This document shows positions 9,058 through 19,600 of a DNA stretch of 64,000 nt, piece by piece (position 1 is the first letter of the stretch; each line of letters opens with the position of its first letter). The notes under the pieces were generated by a model. It saw only the letters and a list, made by a program, of their open reading frames with translations. It was not told where the DNA came from and made no database searches. The stretch covers positions 1-64,000 of the forward strand of contig NZ_JACJPX010000042.1 of NCBI RefSeq assembly GCF_014696315.1, given 5' to 3'. Source of the DNA: Calothrix membranacea FACHB-236. GTDB lineage: Bacteria > Cyanobacteriota > Cyanobacteriia > Cyanobacteriales > Nostocaceae. The position numbers were made by a program, and so were the translations under genes.

Positions 9058-11892
9058 TTAAGCCTTTGCCATAGCTTGTTCAATACAAACCTTCATTTTT
9101 TCTGACAAAGATTTAACATAGGGTTCGTTAAAAATTGAAAAGTGGTTTCCTGGAACATGTTGGATATCCAGACCACCTAAAGCCAATTCACCCCAACCCA
9201 TGTTTGGATCTACCACACCTCCGTTATTTGCAGGGCGTTCTTCTGCTCGAAATACAGTGACTCTACCCACATAAGCTTTAGGAACATATTCCTTAGCCGC
9301 TTGTTTGTTAAAATCTTTAATTTTTACTTGTTTTCGGTAGGTGTAAGGTAAAAAGCGAGAGATGTTTAGATAAGCTTTGAAAGTTAATTTATTTAGCTTT
9401 CTTTTAACCATATAATCAATCCAACTGCGCTTACCTTCTATTTGCTGAAGAATGTACTCAGGGCCAATTTCTAAAAGGTTATACAAATGGCGAGAAATGC
9501 GCTTCTGTGTAGGTATAGGCTGGATATTAGTCTGGAGACGAGTTGTATTACTAGTATCAAATAAAGCTAACAATGCAACCTTCTGACCTTGTGCGGTTAG
9601 CTGTCGAGCCATTTCCCAAACTACCAAACCACCAAAAGAGTAACCTCCTAAAAAATAAGGCCCTTGAGGTTGAATAGTTTGGATCTCTTTAATATAGTGA
9701 GCCGCCATTTTTTCAACTCTGGTAAGGGGGGCTTTTTTGCCATCCACACCGATAGCTTGTAATGCATAAACTGGCTGGTCTGTACCAAGATATTTAGCAA
9801 AATCACGATAGTAAAGCACACTTTCACCAGCACCATGAACACAAAATAGAGGTGGCTTGTTACCGTTGGGTTGTAGTGGTACTAGTGATGAGGAAGGTAG
9901 CCATTCTCTTGTCTCTAGATTAGTGTGATTTTCCTCTACAATTTGTGGGTAATTTCCACCTTTAAAAACTTTGGATATAGCTTTACCAAAAAAGTCCTTA
10001 AATAAATGCCGCGGTTGCTCAGTATTTGCTTGTTTTTCGGGCGATTTATCGCGAATGTAATGAGCTAATTGCTCAATTGTTGGTGCTTGTAAAAGAATGG
10101 ATAAAGGCAGAGTTTTACCAAATCTTTTTTCAATCTCAGCAAATAGCCTGACTGCAATTAGTGAGTGTCCACCCAAATCAAAAAAGTTGTCTGTAATCCC
10201 AATTGGATGAATACCTAAGAAATTCTGCCAAATTTCTGTTAACTGAATCTGCACTGAATCTTGTGCGGGAACAAATGTTTTTTCTATTTGATTATTAGTT
10301 AGATTTTGAGAACTTTTGACTTGATGATCTAATAACAGTGGTAATTCCGAAATCGGCTGATCTGGGTTAGCAACAATACCTTCCAGTAAAGTTTTGTAAT
10401 GTCCCAGCATCCGTTCTACGGTACTGGTATCAAACATCTCGGCATTGTAATCGAATACCATGCCCAGACCATTATCCTGTTCACGCAATACCAAAGTCAG
10501 ATCGTATTTGGTCTTGCCATGATAGATGTAGCCAAATAGAGAAGCGATCGTCAAATCAGGTAATTCTACCGCTGCCATACCGCGACCATTTGACCACGGG
10601 GGATTGAGAGAGAATTTTACTTGAAATAGTGAGGAAGTATAACGGCTTTGTTGTTCTGGTTTAAGTTCTTCAATAAGTCTTTCAAAAGGTAAATCTTGAT
10701 GGCTATAAGCTTCTAAACAATCCTTACGTACTCGGTTTAATAATTCTCGGAAAGTGGGATTACCAGCTAAGTTACTCCGCAGTACCAAAGTATTAGAGAA
10801 AAATCCAATCAGTCTTTCGGTTTCAACTTGTCCACGTCCAGCACTAGCAAAGCTAACTAGTAAATCTTCTTGCCCAGAATAGCGATAAAGTAATAGCTCA
10901 AATACTGTTAGTAGCGTCATAAACAGGGTAGCTCCCCATTTTTGACTCAAGTCTGTCAGCGCATGATTGAGCGCCTTTGGTAATAATAAAGCAGCGCGAT
11001 CGCCTCGGTATGTTTGCGCTCCTTGGGGACGAGGATGATCGTAAGGTAAGTCTATGATTGGTAAATTGCCTTCTAGCTTTTGCTTCCAGTAATTTACCTG
11101 TGATTCCAAAATCTCTCCTTGTAGCCATTGATGTTGCCAATGGGTAAAATCAGCATACTGTACTGGTAAGGGCGGTAAAGGCGAAGGCTGGCCTGCTGAC
11201 AGTGCTTTGTAGATAGTAGTGAAGTCTTGATAGAAAACATCCGAAGAAGCACCATCGCAAACTATACTGTGCATATTCCAAATCAGCAGATGTTCGCGAT
11301 CGCTCAACCGCAGCAGCAGCACTCGCAAAACTGGCCCATTAGCTAAATCAAAGGGTTGATGAGCTTCTTTGGTTGCTAATATATGAGCTTCTGTCTCTTT
11401 TTGTTCCTCTGGTACTTGCTGTAAGTCAATAACTGGTAGCTTCAAGGAAACATCTGTGGCGATGACTTGAGTCGGCTTACCATTCACAGCCGGGAAAGTT
11501 GTCCGCAATACTTCATGGCGACGGACAACTTCGCGCAGACTTTCCTCTAACACAGCAACATTGAGATTCCCCGTAAACCGCACCACAACGGGCATATTAT
11601 TTGAGGAACTATTCGGTTCAAACTGATGCAGAAACCACAAACGTTGTTGACCAAAAGAAACGGGTAAATTACCAGTTCGTTCACAAGCGACAATTGGCGG
11701 AATTTTAGAAGTGGCGATTGTGGTAACTTGACGCAGAAAGTTGATAATTTCGGCTTTTTGCGTTTTTAACTCGTTCAACAATTCTGGTGTCAGGCTGTCT
11801 TTTGCTGCCCGATAACGCAGGCGATCGCCCTCTAACCAAAGTTTGACATCGCGCTGACGTAGCTCAGATAGTAGTTCATCCAATGTTTTCAT
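9058..11892 (-). CDS. NRPS termination protein: docking-C-PCP-TE, no A domain
   Basis: The 944-residue protein starts with a TubC-type docking domain (about 1-60, MKTLDELLSELRQRDVKLWL). A condensation domain follows (about 70-500) whose motif reads MHSIVCDG near 207-214, so the second, catalytic histidine and DG are kept while the first histidine is methionine. A carrier domain with DNFFDLGGHSL has its phosphopantetheine serine near 574. A type I thioesterase has GGYSFGG near 750 and a terminal GNHFSIF histidine. An adenylation domain should stand between C and PCP, but the text passes from ISELPLLLDH straight to a pre-PCP linker. It therefore needs an amino acid loaded by another protein, or it only transfers and releases the chain. 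It is the last gene of the cluster and is followed by a terminator. Confidence 0.9.
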   Translation of the reverse strand: MKTLDELLSELRQRDVKLWLEGDRLRYRAAKDSLTPELLNELKTQKAEIINFLRQVTTIATSKIPPIVACERTGNLPVSFGQQRLWFLHQFEPNSSSNNMPVVVRFTGNLNVAVLEESLREVVRRHEVLRTTFPAVNGKPTQVIATDVSLKLPVIDLQQVPEEQKETEAHILATKEAHQPFDLANGPVLRVLLLRLSDREHLLIWNMHSIVCDGASSDVFYQDFTTIYKALSAGQPSPLPPLPVQYADFTHWQHQWLQGEILESQVNYWKQKLEGNLPIIDLPYDHPRPQGAQTYRGDRAALLLPKALNHALTDLSQKWGATLFMTLLTVFELLLYRYSGQEDLLVSFASAGRGQVETERLIGFFSNTLVLRSNLAGNPTFRELLNRVRKDCLEAYSHQDLPFERLIEELKPEQQSRYTSSLFQVKFSLNPPWSNGRGMAAVELPDLTIASLFGYIYHGKTKYDLTLVLREQDNGLGMVFDYNAEMFDTSTVERMLGHYKTLLEGIVANPDQPISELPLLLDHQVKSSQNLTNNQIEKTFVPAQDSVQIQLTEIWQNFLGIHPIGITDNFFDLGGHSLIAVRLFAEIEKRFGKTLPLSILLQAPTIEQLAHYIRDKSPEKQANTEQPRHLFKDFFGKAISKVFKGGNYPQIVEENHTNLETREWLPSSSLVPLQPNGNKPPLFCVHGAGESVLYYRDFAKYLGTDQPVYALQAIGVDGKKAPLTRVEKMAAHYIKEIQTIQPQGPYFLGGYSFGGLVVWEMARQLTAQGQKVALLALFDTSNTTRLQTNIQPIPTQKRISRHLYNLLEIGPEYILQQIEGKRSWIDYMVKRKLNKLTFKAYLNISRFLPYTYRKQVKIKDFNKQAAKEYVPKAYVGRVTVFRAEERPANNGGVVDPNMGWGELALGGLDIQHVPGNHFSIFNEPYVKSLSEKMKVCIEQAMAKA

Positions 11893-11920
11893 AAAACCTC
11901 GCGGAAAATTTGGCTGTGTG

Positions 11921-11952
11921 GGTAATGGGTAATAGGTAATAGGTAATGGGGA
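11921..11952. repeat. GGTAATG-type STRR array
   Basis: Tandem heptamers GGTAATG/GGTAATA fill the gap between two NRPS genes. The array is non-coding and abuts the upstream side of the docking-C-PCP-TE gene. Confidence 0.7.
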
Positions 11953-11994
11953 TTTCTCCCCTTACCTCACCAAACCGTATTAGCTATGGGAATA

Positions 11995-14900
11995 TCAAAG
12001 CTCGCCTTCTTCGTAATCATCTGCCGAATCATTCTCAGCAGCTTGAATACCTTGAGTAGCCCAACGCAGAGTTTCCACTCGTTCAGCCAAATCTGCTACT
12101 GTGGGTAATTCAAATAAATTGGACATCAAAATTTCTACTTGCAAAGCCTGTCTCAGACGAGAAATTACTTGAATTCCTAACAGAGAATATCCACCCAATT
12201 CAAAAAAGTTATCGTAAATTCCCACCTGCTTGACATTTAAAACCTGTGTCCAGATATCTGCAATTTGCTGCTCAATGGGAGTACGAGGTGCAACATAATT
12301 TGCTTCCAATTCTGGACTATAAGCATCAGGCTTTGGCAAAGCGCGGCGATCTACTTTGCCGTTCGCATTCAGAGGTAAAGCTTCTAGTGCCACAAAAATC
12401 TTGGGCACCATATACTCAGGCAATTGTTGTTTTAAGAATCGCCGTAACTCTGAAATAATTTGCGAACTATCTTCATTAGTTTCAGCCACAAAATACCCAA
12501 CTAGCAATTTCTCACCTGGAGAATCTTCCCGCACAATTACCACAGCTTCTTTCACTAGCGGAGATTGTAAAAGTGCGATTTCAATTTCGCCTAATTCTAT
12601 GCGGAAACCGCTAACTTTTACCTGATTGTCAATTCGACCGAGGTATTCAATCTCTCCATTGGGCAAATAACGCGCTAAGTCACCACTTTTATATAAGCGT
12701 GATTGAGAATTTGCGCTCAAGGGATTAGCAATAAATCTCTCAGCAGTTAAATCTGGGCGATTGAAATATTCTCGTGCTAAACCATCGCCACCAATATACA
12801 ACTCACCTATGATGCCAATAGTAACTTGTTGTAAATAGGAGTCCAAAATATAAACTTGGGTATTAGCAATTGGACGACCAATAGGAATAGAAGCCCCTGG
12901 CTTTAATGGTGCTGTGATTTCATAACAGGAAGTAAAAGTTGTACTTTCTGTAGGGCCATAACCATTAATTAATTTACAGTTTTCTACTGTATTGAGAAAT
13001 TTCTGAACATGGGCAACAGATAAAACATCACCACCAGCTAACAGTTGATGCAAGGGTTTTAAAGCCTCAATTTTTTCATCAACTATCAAGTGGAATAAAC
13101 CTGCTGTTAGCCACAGAGTTGTCACCTGGTATTGCTGAATAATTCCCCCCAATTCATCTAAAGATGGGGTATGGGGAGGGAAGATAACTAATTTGCCACC
13201 ATTAAGTAAACAACCCCAAATTTCAAAAGTGGAAGCATCGAAAGAAACAGGACTAATTTGCAGAAATACTTCTTTTTCGGTAAGGCTGACATAGTTAGTT
13301 TCTTTAACTAACCTCACTACACCTTGATGAATAACACTAACACCTTTGGGTGTACCTGTAGAACCAGATGTGTACATTACATAAGCCAAGTTATGAGGCT
13401 TGACATTAGTAATTAAATTCTCTGTCGCCTGTTGGCTGATAGTCTGCCAATCTGCATCTAAGCAAATTACATTTGCGTTATGAGTAGGTAGTTTTTCAAC
13501 TAGTCGTTTTTGGGTGACTAATAATTTGATTTGGGTATCCGCAAGCATGAACGCCAAACGTTCTTGGGGATAACCCGGATCTAGAGGTACATAAACCCCA
13601 CCAGCTTTCAAGATACCTAATAGACCTACTATCATTTCTAAAGAGCGTTCCACGCAGATTCCTACCAGCACATCTGCGCCTACTCCTAGTGTTTGCAGGT
13701 ATTGTGCTAATTGATTGGCGCGAGTATTTAACTCTCTGTAAGTAAGTTGCTGTCCTTGAAATACCAAAGCCACAGCATCAGGGGTACGCGCTACCTGTTC
13801 CTCAAATAACTGATGGATGGATTTATCTTGAGGATAGTTGGTTTGAGTTTGGTTCCATACTGCTAATAGCTGTTGCTCAACTGCTGGCAAAATGGGCAAT
13901 TTCGCAATAGTTTGATTGGGGTTTGCAACTATACCCTGCAACAAAGTTTCAAACTCTGCCATCCGACGGCGGATAGTGTCAGCATCAAATAAGTTAGTGT
14001 TGTACTGACATTCCAGAGTTAGTTGACCGCGTAATTCTGTAGCATTAATAAATAGCTCAAAGTTCTCAAAAGAGCGAGGGTTAGAGAAAAATTCTACTTC
14101 CAACCCTGCGAAGGGGAGTTTATCGCTATCTAAACCTTGATCGATATTAAATGTAATCGGAACCAAGGGAATCCGGCTCGAATCCCGTGGAATACTTAAT
14201 TTTTTAACTAGACTACCAAAGGTAAATTGTTGATGATCGTAGGCATTTAAGACAGTAGAACGACGGCTTTGCAAATATTCACTGAAAGATTGTGCGCCAT
14301 TGATTTGGCTACGCAGTGGTAATAAATTTACACAATGACCTACGAGATTATATTGACCTAAAGCAGCTTGTCCTGCGGCGGGAATACCCACAACTAAGTC
14401 GTTTTGTCCAGTGATACGGTGTAGCCAAGCTTCAAATCCTGCCAGGATAGTAGTCATAAAACTACAACCAAATTTTGTCCCTAGCTGTTTAAGATCTGCA
14501 ACTAATTGCGGATTTAATTGCCAATCTTCGCGCGCGGCGTTAAAAGTTCTGATATGTGGGCGAGGGCGATCGCAGGGGAAATCTAGTACAGGTACAGAGT
14601 CAGCAAATTGTTCTAGCCAGTATTGTTCAGTGGCGATCGCTTCTGGACTATCTACCTCTTCTTCTTGCAAAACAGCATAATCACTGAGGCGATCGCTTTC
14701 GTCTAATTCGGGAACAATACCCTCTAGCAAGCCAGAATACAGTTTACCTAAATCTGGCATCAGCACCGCCCAAGACCAACCATCACAAATAATATGATGA
14801 GCAGTCAAAATCGCTATATGTTCTTGCGGCTGCAATTTGATAATTTGCGCCCTAAATAGAGGGCCATGCTCTAAATCAAAAGGCTTTTCTACTTCTTGTC

Positions 14901-15276
14901 GCCGGATACTAGCTAATTTTTCTTGTTGTTCCTGTAGTTCTAGGCTAGAAATATCAATAGTTGGGATTTGAATTTGCAGTGAACCAACAATGCAGAGTGT
15001 ATTACCATTTGTGCTAAAAGTTGTCCTGAGCGCTTCATGACGTTGGACTAACTCTTGCAGTGCAGATTGGAAAACTGTGACATCAAGTTTACCTTTGAGT
15101 CGCAGAGATTGGGACTCGTTATAAGCACAATTTGCCGCATCCCCCATTTGCACAGAAGCCCAAATTTCTTTTTGAGATTCAGTAGCAGGGGCAGTTAATA
15201 GTAATTCTCCATCTGCAAATGGATCAAAATCAACAGCAGCTAATGAGGATTGCAAATTTACAGGTGATAAAGTCAT
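11995..15276 (-). CDS. NRPS elongation module C-A-PCP, valine-type A domain
   Basis: The 1093-residue protein is a single module. The C domain (about 20-480) has an intact AHHIICDGWSW motif near 160. The A domain (about 490-1000) has YTSGSTGTPKG near 630 and GYGPTESTTF near 790. The PCP has DNFFELGGYSL near 1020, followed by a short acidic tail. Aligning the A domain by eye on GrsA gives the ten specificity residues D-A-F-W-L-G-G-T-F-K, close to the published valine code DAFWIGGTFK. So it probably adds valine or a similar branched aliphatic residue. No epimerase or methyltransferase domain is present. It follows the acyltransferase gene by 69 bases on the same strand and hands its product to the C-PCP-TE protein. 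Confidence 0.92.
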   Translation of the reverse strand: MTLSPVNLQSSLAAVDFDPFADGELLLTAPATESQKEIWASVQMGDAANCAYNESQSLRLKGKLDVTVFQSALQELVQRHEALRTTFSTNGNTLCIVGSLQIQIPTIDISSLELQEQQEKLASIRRQEVEKPFDLEHGPLFRAQIIKLQPQEHIAILTAHHIICDGWSWAVLMPDLGKLYSGLLEGIVPELDESDRLSDYAVLQEEEVDSPEAIATEQYWLEQFADSVPVLDFPCDRPRPHIRTFNAAREDWQLNPQLVADLKQLGTKFGCSFMTTILAGFEAWLHRITGQNDLVVGIPAAGQAALGQYNLVGHCVNLLPLRSQINGAQSFSEYLQSRRSTVLNAYDHQQFTFGSLVKKLSIPRDSSRIPLVPITFNIDQGLDSDKLPFAGLEVEFFSNPRSFENFELFINATELRGQLTLECQYNTNLFDADTIRRRMAEFETLLQGIVANPNQTIAKLPILPAVEQQLLAVWNQTQTNYPQDKSIHQLFEEQVARTPDAVALVFQGQQLTYRELNTRANQLAQYLQTLGVGADVLVGICVERSLEMIVGLLGILKAGGVYVPLDPGYPQERLAFMLADTQIKLLVTQKRLVEKLPTHNANVICLDADWQTISQQATENLITNVKPHNLAYVMYTSGSTGTPKGVSVIHQGVVRLVKETNYVSLTEKEVFLQISPVSFDASTFEIWGCLLNGGKLVIFPPHTPSLDELGGIIQQYQVTTLWLTAGLFHLIVDEKIEALKPLHQLLAGGDVLSVAHVQKFLNTVENCKLINGYGPTESTTFTSCYEITAPLKPGASIPIGRPIANTQVYILDSYLQQVTIGIIGELYIGGDGLAREYFNRPDLTAERFIANPLSANSQSRLYKSGDLARYLPNGEIEYLGRIDNQVKVSGFRIELGEIEIALLQSPLVKEAVVIVREDSPGEKLLVGYFVAETNEDSSQIISELRRFLKQQLPEYMVPKIFVALEALPLNANGKVDRRALPKPDAYSPELEANYVAPRTPIEQQIADIWTQVLNVKQVGIYDNFFELGGYSLLGIQVISRLRQALQVEILMSNLFELPTVADLAERVETLRWATQGIQAAENDSADDYEEGEL

Positions 15277-15345
15277 AAAAATCTCTTATTTTCTCAGGTT
15301 GTTTAATGGTTTAGATTGAATCTTGCTTTGATAAACTGCTGATGC

Positions 15346-16485
15346 TCAATATTGGTTAGCTAATAGTTTTGACTTTAAATAGTTACGCATAGGAACTTCT
15401 ACGAATTTATATGTGAGTGATGCAGCTAATAAGGTAATCATCATAAATACTCCTAGTGCGAAGAAGTTTTCCAATCTAGTAAAACCTTGTCCGAAAATCT
15501 CATTAAATTTATAACCCCAGACAAATTTAATTACATCTTGAATAAACCAATGAACTAGATAAATAGAGTAAGAGATTGTCCCAAGATATAGCATTAACTG
15601 TGAATTTAAAAACTTTGATATCACACTATTGTTATAGCCAGATACAGCTAAAATTAGTAGAGAAAAACCTGGTAAAATCAGCCAATCATGAAGGCTACGC
15701 CAATGATGCCAGTAATTATGCATAATCAGCATTATCCAAGTTATAGCTATAATTGCCAGTAAATTCAGATTAAAATACTTTTGATAATTACCTCGGCGAT
15801 AGACTTTATAAGTGATAATGCCAAGTACACATTCTAGTCCGCATCTAGCTATCGAAGGTACACCAATGATACTATCTAAATTTCCCCGGGTAAAGGTGAT
15901 TAATAATAATATACCCCCGAGAGTAGAAAGATATATCATTAAATCATTTTTATAGTTATTTTTTAATATAAAAAATAATAGAAATGGAAATATACAGTAA
16001 ATAACAAATTCTACGCTAATTGACCAAGCAGGTTCATTCCAATAAGTATTACACCAAAATAAAGGCGGGCAATTGAGGTCAAAGGCTTGGAGAAGAAAAA
16101 TATTAGCAAATAATGCTGTTAAATTAAACTTACCCGTGAATGCAGAATGATGAATTAAAAATGTTTTGAAAATCTCCAATCCAACGAATAAAGACAAAAT
16201 GAATATATGGAGAGGATAGATTCTGGCAAAACGTGAGAGTAAGTATGAGCGATAGTTATCTGAAGTCACTTTTGCAGAAAAATCTCTGGCATAAACGTGG
16301 GTCATAATAAAACCACTTAAGATAAAGAAAAAGTCAACCCACAAATATCCATTATGAAAAAAGTTGCTATATGTTGATAAAGTTGAACCAGTTTTCGGTA
16401 ATGTATAGTAAGAAAAATGATGGATAACAACAAATAAAGCTGCAACACCGCGCAGAGAAGTAAGTGAATTAATGTGTTTGTACAT
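15346..16485 (-). CDS. Acyltransferase family 3 (OafA/YrhL-like) membrane protein
   Basis: The 379-residue protein opens with NSLTSLRGVAALFVVIHHFSYY, the LRGVAA...HH signature of the acyltransferase-3 family. DFFFILSGFIMTHVY and FARIYPLHIFILSLF follow; about ten membrane segments can be counted. Members move acyl groups from the cytoplasm onto hydroxyl or amino groups of sugars, lipids and some antibiotics at the inner membrane. It sits between two NRPS/PKS genes on the same strand, so it is likely to decorate the peptide or its lipid form. It is AT-rich compared with the neighbours, which may point to a separate origin. The substrate is not visible from the sequence. Confidence 0.88.
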   Translation of the reverse strand: MYKHINSLTSLRGVAALFVVIHHFSYYTLPKTGSTLSTYSNFFHNGYLWVDFFFILSGFIMTHVYARDFSAKVTSDNYRSYLLSRFARIYPLHIFILSLFVGLEIFKTFLIHHSAFTGKFNLTALFANIFLLQAFDLNCPPLFWCNTYWNEPAWSISVEFVIYCIFPFLLFFILKNNYKNDLMIYLSTLGGILLLITFTRGNLDSIIGVPSIARCGLECVLGIITYKVYRRGNYQKYFNLNLLAIIAITWIMLIMHNYWHHWRSLHDWLILPGFSLLILAVSGYNNSVISKFLNSQLMLYLGTISYSIYLVHWFIQDVIKFVWGYKFNEIFGQGFTRLENFFALGVFMMITLLAASLTYKFVEVPMRNYLKSKLLANQY

Positions 16486-16550
16486 TGATATTTTTGCTGT
16501 TAATTATCGTAAGAATAATCAATTATTTATTATTACGATGATTTATTTCT

Positions 16551-16620
16551 TGGCGTTGCTGAATTAAGGGATGAATTTGTATGCCTTAGATAAAACAAAT
16601 CATCCCGCCAGCAACGCCGA
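16551..16620. repeat. Palindromic MITE-like repeat
   Basis: TTGGCGTTGCTGAATTAAGG at the left faces CATCCCGCCAGCAACGCC at the right. GGCGTTGCTG/CAGCAACGCC and GGGATGA/TCATCCC pair across about 20 bases, giving a long hairpin. It lies between the acyltransferase gene and the PKS gene and carries no coding sequence. It may be a non-autonomous element or a stabilising hairpin inside the transcript. Confidence 0.6.
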
Positions 16621-16634
16621 AGTTTTAAAACACG

Positions 16635-19600
16635 CTAGGAAACACCGGCGACTTGTAAATATTTCCCAGGACGCTCAGGATCAGGAATGTACCAGGAGGG
16701 ATTACCTTGCGGATCTCGTCCTAATTTTGCACCAGGTTGAGGAGGGCGATTGCGGAGGCTGTTATTGGTAGCAACAACTCCATTTTGGCTACGGTTTGTT
16801 GCTTCTACAGATGGTGCGGTAAAGAATCCAGCAGCTTGCATTTCGGCAAGACTCTCTTTAAAGACCGTCATCACAAAAGCCAAATCAGCTTCGGAATGGG
16901 CTGTGGTGAGGAAGCAAGGACGGTGATCCCAAATATGTACTCCCTTTTCGCGCATCAAGTAAAAGAGCAAATCTCCGTAGATGAACTCTGGTGCAGGTTT
17001 CACCATGAATAGCGAGCCGAAATTATAAGCTGTGAAGGGTGCTTGTACTTGTTGGAAACATCTCATTATTTCTGCGACAAACTTATCGGTTCTGGCATTG
17101 AGATTTTGCTGTAAGCTAGGGCCACTCTGCTTTAAATGTTGTAGTACTGCTTTTGCTGCTGCTAGTGCTAGGGGATGGCGGACGAAAGTACCAGCAAAGT
17201 AAGTGACACCTACTTCTGGAACTGAATCATCACCATACTGCCAAAAGCCACCATCTAGAGCATCCATATATTTTGATGTCCCAGCAATGACTCCAATTGG
17301 TAGCCCACCGCCGACAATCTTACCGTAGGTGGCAATGTCAGCTTTAATACCGAAATGAGCTTGCGCGCCACCAGGATGAATTCTAAATCCTGTGACGATT
17401 TCATCAAAAATCAGAGCAATATCAGCCTCTTCAGTGAACTTACGCAATTGTTGCAAGAATTCCTTGGGTTGGTATTCTGGGCGGCGGCTTTGCACTGATT
17501 CCACCATCACCCCTGCTAATTCATCAGCCCGACTTTTGAGGATTTCTAGAGACTCGGGTGAATCATAATCCAGTACCAAAATATTCTCTACCTTTTCTGG
17601 TGGAATACCAGGCGCGGCGGGAATTGACCGCAGTTGCTTGCTACCACGAACAATCACTTCATCTAAAATGCCGTGATAGGCTCCCGAAAAGATAGCGATT
17701 AAGTTCCGCCCTGTGATTGTCCGCGCTAACCTCATCGCCCCTAAAACCGCTTCTGAACCTGTGTTACAAAAAGCGGCGCGGTCAAAGTTGGTCAATTCAC
17801 ACATCAACTTTGCTACTTCTCCCACTAAAGGAGTTTGGGGGCCGATTTCCATCCCGAGTTTCAGTTGGGCTTCAATTGCTTCGTTAATGAAAGCTGGCGA
17901 CCAACCAAATAAATTCAAGCCAAAACCATTGCTTAAATCGACGTATTCGTTACCGTCAATGTCCCAAAGTTTAGAACCCGATGAACGAGATACCACAATT
18001 GGGTAAACCATCTCTTTCATCGTGGGGTTGAAGCCAGAAACACTTCTGGGATCTGCCAAATAACGGCGATGAGATTGGGTATATTCTTTGGATTGTTGCG
18101 TCCGTTTTGTATATCGTTGGATAAATTTATCTAGATAAGCGCGTTGTGCTGTTGTCAGAGTTTTCTGGGTTTTTTCAATTCGTGCTGCTGCACCAAATGC
18201 CTTTTTAGCACCGTTAGATTCAGCTTCTACTGCTGGTTTTGCTTCTTTGGTGGTTTGGGTAGGGGTAACAGATACAGTATTTTGTGGGGTTGATACTGTC
18301 GGTACAACTGGCGTTGTCAGAGATAAATTGTTGTTACCCAATAACGCCAATTGCTGGGTCATAATTTGTAGCTGCTGATTAATCACAGTTTCCAAGAAAC
18401 TGGATGCAACAACAGGTTGAGCAGCAATTTGTTGAGGTGCAGATACATTTGTAGGAACTTGATGCACTATCGCTGATGTAGTTGCAGGTATTGGTAATGC
18501 TGCTTCTGGAGTGGGTTCTGCAACGGTTTCTGTTAAACCAAGCGCCGATACAACTTCGGGAGATAAACCGTCATGGATCAAGTCAGCCAAGGTTCCTAAA
18601 TTGGGGCAAACTTCTAGTAATTGTCTTAGTGTTACCTTGACTTTAAATTTTTTCTTTAACGCTAGCCCAACTTGAGTTAGAGATAGGGAATCTAACCCCA
18701 TTTCTAAAAACGTTGTCGATTCGTCAAAACCAGCGATTTCCAGTCCAGAGGTTTCTTCGAGAACTTCTGTGAGCAGGGGAATAAGTTTTTGTTTGGGGGA
18801 TGACATAGTTGCAGGTTTCTCTAAACTTTGGGGATTGGGAATTTGAGTAGTTTTGGCGCTGTTGGGATGGGGTAGCGGATCGATCCAAAAACGTTGGCGT
18901 TCAAAGGGATAAGTAGGAAGCGGAATTCGCTGGCGTGTTTCGTCTTGATAGAAATTGCTCCAGTCAATAGTCACTCCTGCTAACCACAGTTGTCCTACTG
19001 CTTTGAGTAATGCATTCCATTCGGCTTCGTTCTCCGCGTTGTCAGTTAGAGAAGCGATCGCAATTTGTTGTTTGATATCTTTTGCTTGTTGGCGCGCTAG
19101 GGTTGCAGTTGTGGCGCGTGGCCCCACCTCCAGCAGTACTCGTTCTGGTTGTTCCCATAGGGTTTGTACACCTTCAGCAAAGCGCACAGTCTGGCGGAGA
19201 TGATTCGCCCAATACATTGGATCAGTGGCTTGCTCATCTGTAATCCAGTTGGCGGTAACTGTGGAAACAAAGGGAATTTGAGGTGCGGATAATTTAACTT
19301 GTGCAACTACCTCTGCAAAGGGAGCCACAATACTATCCATCATCGGGGAGTGGAAAGCATGGGAAGTATGGAGATGGCGACAGACAATTTCTTCGCTTTC
19401 TAGTTGTTGTTGCAGCGATGCGATCACATCTGTGGGGCCTGCAACTACACATAGGGAGGGGCCATTAATTGCTGCGATCGCTAATTCTGCACTCAATCGC
19501 GGCTCTACCTCTTTAGCTGGGAGGCGCACTGAAAGCATGGCTCCCCCCGGTAATTCCCACATTAAGCGACCACGAGTCGCAACCAACATCAGCGCATCTT

